DNA of 8,135 nt. Source: an uncultured Flavobacteriales bacterium (GTDB lineage Bacteria > Bacteroidota > Bacteroidia > Flavobacteriales > Crocinitomicaceae). Location: contig CAMLDR010000184.1 in NCBI GenBank assembly GCA_946478775.1, forward strand, positions 1 through 8,135. The letters are read 5' to 3'. Shown here piece after piece: positions 5,893 through 8,135 of this stretch (position 1 is its first letter; every line of letters starts with the position of its first letter). The notes under the pieces are model-generated. The model saw nothing but the letters and a program-made list of their open reading frames with translations, was not told where the DNA came from and did no database searches. Both the position numbers and the translations under genes were made by a program.

Positions 5893-5921
5893 TTGTCTGT
5901 AATGGAAGTTCGTTACATTAG
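5893..5921 (+). promoter_or_regulatory. Candidate promoter of the DUF2157/GDYXXLXY operon
   Basis: TTG at 5893-5895 and TACATTAG at 5914-5921 (one mismatch to TAnnTTTG) are separated by 18 nt, as in flavobacterial promoters. Initiation would fall around 5926-5929, leaving a very short A-rich leader before the ATG at 5936. Both palindromes lie upstream of the -33 element. Confidence 0.45.
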
Positions 5922-5935
5922 TAAAAAAAATAGCT

Positions 5936-7795
5936 ATGAACCTCAAAGACTTTTTAGAGGATTGTAAACAGGAAAACATCATCGACCAACCTACTATGGA
6001 TCGCATGTATGCACATTTCGAAACGCGAAATAAACAACGCGCCGTAAATGTGCAGAACCAATCTCAGATCAATCAAAACAAACAGAATAACGGATTGATC
6101 ATCACGGTGAGCATCATCGGGGTATTCCTTATTGGATTCGGAGTCATTTACCTGTTTGCTCACAACTGGGATGATCTGTCCCGTTCTACCAAAACGATGC
6201 TCAGCCTGGTTCCCGTTTTCATTTCCGTGCTGGCAAACATCTTCACGGTAACCAAACGAAAAGACAATGTAATCTGGCAGGAATCAACGGCCATTTCCAG
6301 CTTTTTGGCAGTGGGAAGTATGCTTGGGTTGATTCTGCAAATCTACCAGCTGCCGGGAATTGAAAATTATTTCTACACTTACTGGTGCATTCTCTGTCTG
6401 CCTGTAGTTTATTTACTCAGATCGCACAGTGCTGTTTTTTGTGCCATGATCCTGATGCTGCTGAATTTATTCAGCTATCCTATGGACCAAAGTGCTATTT
6501 ACCAGGTACCTTGGTTTGGCAGTTTGGTCATGTTCTTTGCCTTGGTTCCTTACCTGAAACGATTGTTTACACTTCGTCAACCGGAATCACTTTATTTAAT
6601 GCATCAAATTGTTGTGCCGCTTTTAATCTGTTTCAGTGCAATTATCAGCATGAAAGGATCGGATTCATCCATTTGGCTGATCTTGTTCTTAATACTGGCC
6701 AATTTTCATTTATTCGGAACGAGTCGTTTTTTGCGAAATACCAATCGCCAGCCAACTGCCATGGGCATCCTGAGTTACATCGGGGTGAGTTTAAGCCTGA
6801 CTTATTTGCTGTTTTACAACAAATGGGGCTTCGACAAAATATTACAAGCTGAAAATGACGACCACCGACTGATTTTCATTCCCATTCTGTTTGTAATCGG
6901 ACTCCTTCAATTGTTCTTCTATTTTTCTAAAGAAAAATTGGAAGCAAATAACCTTTATAAGTTATTACTGCTTTTACCGGTTCCTTTTATCGTGATGGAT
7001 TATTATGGTGTGAACACTTTCCATTATTATCAGCTGGCCATTTTAATCGGTGCGGCTATTGTTATTCACTTTGCACAGGAAAGAAAAGATGGATGGCAGG
7101 TTTATCCGGCATTGGGACTGATATCCATGCTTGTTTTCAGTCTTTCGTACAGTGTAGGAGGTGTCATGGGATTTTTCCTGTTATCACTCCTTCCCGGTAT
7201 GTACTACCTGGTTCCCGCAGTGCTTATCGATGAAAAATCAAAAAACACCTTAGGCTCTGATCACATTGTTATTCTTTCTTTTCAAATTGTATTGCTGGTC
7301 ATTGCCAGTTTCGGCGGATTCTGGGCAGTACTCAACTTTGACCCGAGTGAGATTTTAGGTCCCGGACATAGCCGTCCGCCAATGAATTCTTTCCAAACAG
7401 GGCTTACCGTACTGGTTTGTATCTTGCTCATTGTAAGCGTGATCAAACTTCGCAAGCAATTATTCTCACACGTTAAAGGCTTGTTTGCAAGTTTCAGTAT
7501 CGCGGTTCCGATCTTAATCTGGATAGGCTGCATTTCCCCCTTCAGTTTACAGCACATGTACTCCATCTTCCTGTTAATATTGGGAATTATCACATTGGTA
7601 TACAGTGCGAAAAAATCGAATCTGACAGTAGCAAATTTTGCACTTGGCTTAATCGGGTTGGTCATGTTGTGCCGTTTCTTCGATCTAAAAATGTCTTTAA
7701 CAGTGAAAGGAATTCTATTCATCCTGATCGGAAGTTCTTTTTTTGTTGCCAATTACATCATTCTAAAAAACAGAAAGCATGAAAACAGTAAATAA
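5936..7795 (+). CDS. DUF2157-type polytopic membrane protein
   Basis: The protein has 619 aa. A soluble N-terminus (1-52) begins with a short helical region, MNLKDFLEDCKQENIIDQPT, and ends in a Gln/Asn-rich linker (39-52). Roughly 18-20 hydrophobic segments follow, from 53-75 to 586-608. The stretch IYLFAHNWDDLSRSTK (71-86), directly after the first membrane segment, is the hallmark of DUF2157 proteins. The C-terminal RFFDLKMSLTVKGILFILIG (580-599) is also typical of this group and its DUF4401 relatives. Many DUF2157 proteins are shorter, so a DUF2157 plus DUF4401-like fusion is possible. The function is unknown; it is presumably in the inner membrane. The ATG at 5936 gives a family-like N-terminus; there is no Shine-Dalgarno. 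It overlaps the next gene by 17 bp, a pairing with GDYXXLXY proteins recalled from many bacteria, which suggests the two proteins act together. Confidence 0.87.
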   Translation: MNLKDFLEDCKQENIIDQPTMDRMYAHFETRNKQRAVNVQNQSQINQNKQNNGLIITVSIIGVFLIGFGVIYLFAHNWDDLSRSTKTMLSLVPVFISVLANIFTVTKRKDNVIWQESTAISSFLAVGSMLGLILQIYQLPGIENYFYTYWCILCLPVVYLLRSHSAVFCAMILMLLNLFSYPMDQSAIYQVPWFGSLVMFFALVPYLKRLFTLRQPESLYLMHQIVVPLLICFSAIISMKGSDSSIWLILFLILANFHLFGTSRFLRNTNRQPTAMGILSYIGVSLSLTYLLFYNKWGFDKILQAENDDHRLIFIPILFVIGLLQLFFYFSKEKLEANNLYKLLLLLPVPFIVMDYYGVNTFHYYQLAILIGAAIVIHFAQERKDGWQVYPALGLISMLVFSLSYSVGGVMGFFLLSLLPGMYYLVPAVLIDEKSKNTLGSDHIVILSFQIVLLVIASFGGFWAVLNFDPSEILGPGHSRPPMNSFQTGLTVLVCILLIVSVIKLRKQLFSHVKGLFASFSIAVPILIWIGCISPFSLQHMYSIFLLILGIITLVYSAKKSNLTVANFALGLIGLVMLCRFFDLKMSLTVKGILFILIGSSFFVANYIILKNRKHENSK

Positions 7796-8135
7796 AAGAC
7801 TAATCGGAATTTTAGCCATTGCACTTATTCAACTGTCCTTTCCGCTTTTTTTTATCGCTGCCAAAGAAAAAGTTATTGAAAACGGGAAGGAATACCTTTT
7901 CCGCATACAGCCTGTTGATCCTTACGATTTTTTCCAGGGAAGGTATGTGAGCCTGAATGTGCAATCTCTGCAATATGAAGCCGCAAAAGCCAAAGATGTT
8001 AAGCCCAATGACATTATTTATGTTGAATTTGAACAAGATACTGCAGGTGTGAAAGTCAAATCGGTATCTCACCAAAAGACAAAGCACTCCCTGAAACTCA
8101 AGCTTAACTATACGTTGAAACTAGAAAACAAACCG
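7779..8135 (+). CDS. GDYXXLXY-type membrane-anchored protein, 3' end cut by window edge
   Basis: The frame runs from the ATG at 7779 to the right edge, 119 codons, still open. Residues 8-28 form one membrane segment or uncleaved signal anchor (IGILAIALIQLSFPLFFIAA). The short spacer after it leads to EYLFRIQPVDPYDFFQGRYVSLNV in two parts: the strand 38-46 and the motif 47-61. Gly54, Tyr56 and Leu59 match the GDYXXLXY signature; Arg55 and Val61 deviate from it. The rest is a strand-rich, probably periplasmic domain with no recognised catalytic residues. Family members are usually about 170-200 aa, so perhaps a third is missing. The start lies 17 bp inside the DUF2157 gene, so translation is probably coupled. 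The function of the pair is not established. Confidence 0.85.
   Translation, partial: MKTVNKRLIGILAIALIQLSFPLFFIAAKEKVIENGKEYLFRIQPVDPYDFFQGRYVSLNVQSLQYEAAKAKDVKPNDIIYVEFEQDTAGVKVKSVSHQKTKHSLKLKLNYTLKLENKP

Noticed and set aside
6385..6852. A 155-codon open frame inside the DUF2157 gene
   Set aside because: It overlaps the real gene in another frame, is rich in Cys and Ser without any domain pattern, and has no start context; it is a shadow.
7282..7752. A 156-codon minus-strand open frame
   Set aside because: It is antisense to well-formed membrane segments of the DUF2157 protein, with no motif or promoter.
7812..8087. A 91-codon minus-strand open frame
   Set aside because: It is antisense to the GDYXXLXY-type gene, which has a clear anchor segment and motif on the + strand.

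Overview
The window looks like chromosome of a Bacteroidota bacterium, probably in or near the Flavobacteriales. Four things point there: lipid A synthesis (lpxK) in a moderately AT-rich genome; lipoproteins whose lipobox cysteine is followed by charged residues; start sites without Shine-Dalgarno sequences; and upstream elements resembling the Bacteroidota promoter (TTG, a spacer of about 17-23 nt, then TAnnTTTG). A narrower placement cannot be supported from this sequence.

Left part, minus strand (1-1814): a Nif3-family dinuclear-metal protein gene is followed after 3 nt by a coiled-coil C4 zinc-ribbon gene that runs off the left edge. They form one operon. Its likely leader consists largely of a 7-bp tandem repeat (ATTACGA on the + strand).

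Middle part (about 1848-3858): two small lipoprotein genes on the + strand overlap by ATGA and meet, stop codon to stop codon, a minus-strand family 2 glycosyltransferase. The glycosyltransferase carries an extra Rossmann-like C-terminal segment. A 17-bp direct repeat built on ATTACGA flanks this block on both sides, and the first lipoprotein gene is AT-richer than its surroundings. The block looks like an accessory insert between housekeeping genes.

Right part, + strand (3910-8135): lpxK (lipid A 4'-kinase) overlaps a purine nucleoside phosphorylase gene by 32 bp, and a strong intrinsic terminator follows. The phosphorylase has unusual residues at two substrate-specificity positions. Next comes a promoter region with two perfect palindromes whose centres lie 20 bp apart. 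It leads into a two-gene membrane operon: a DUF2157-type polytopic membrane protein overlapping a GDYXXLXY-type protein that is cut off by the right edge.

No RNA gene, CRISPR array, insertion sequence or phage gene was seen. There is no gene-free stretch longer than 300 bases; the longest is 198 bp (5738-5935), and it holds the terminator, the palindromes and a promoter candidate. Most of the window is ordinary. The parts worth a second look are the repeat-flanked block, the paired palindromes and the phosphorylase specificity residues.
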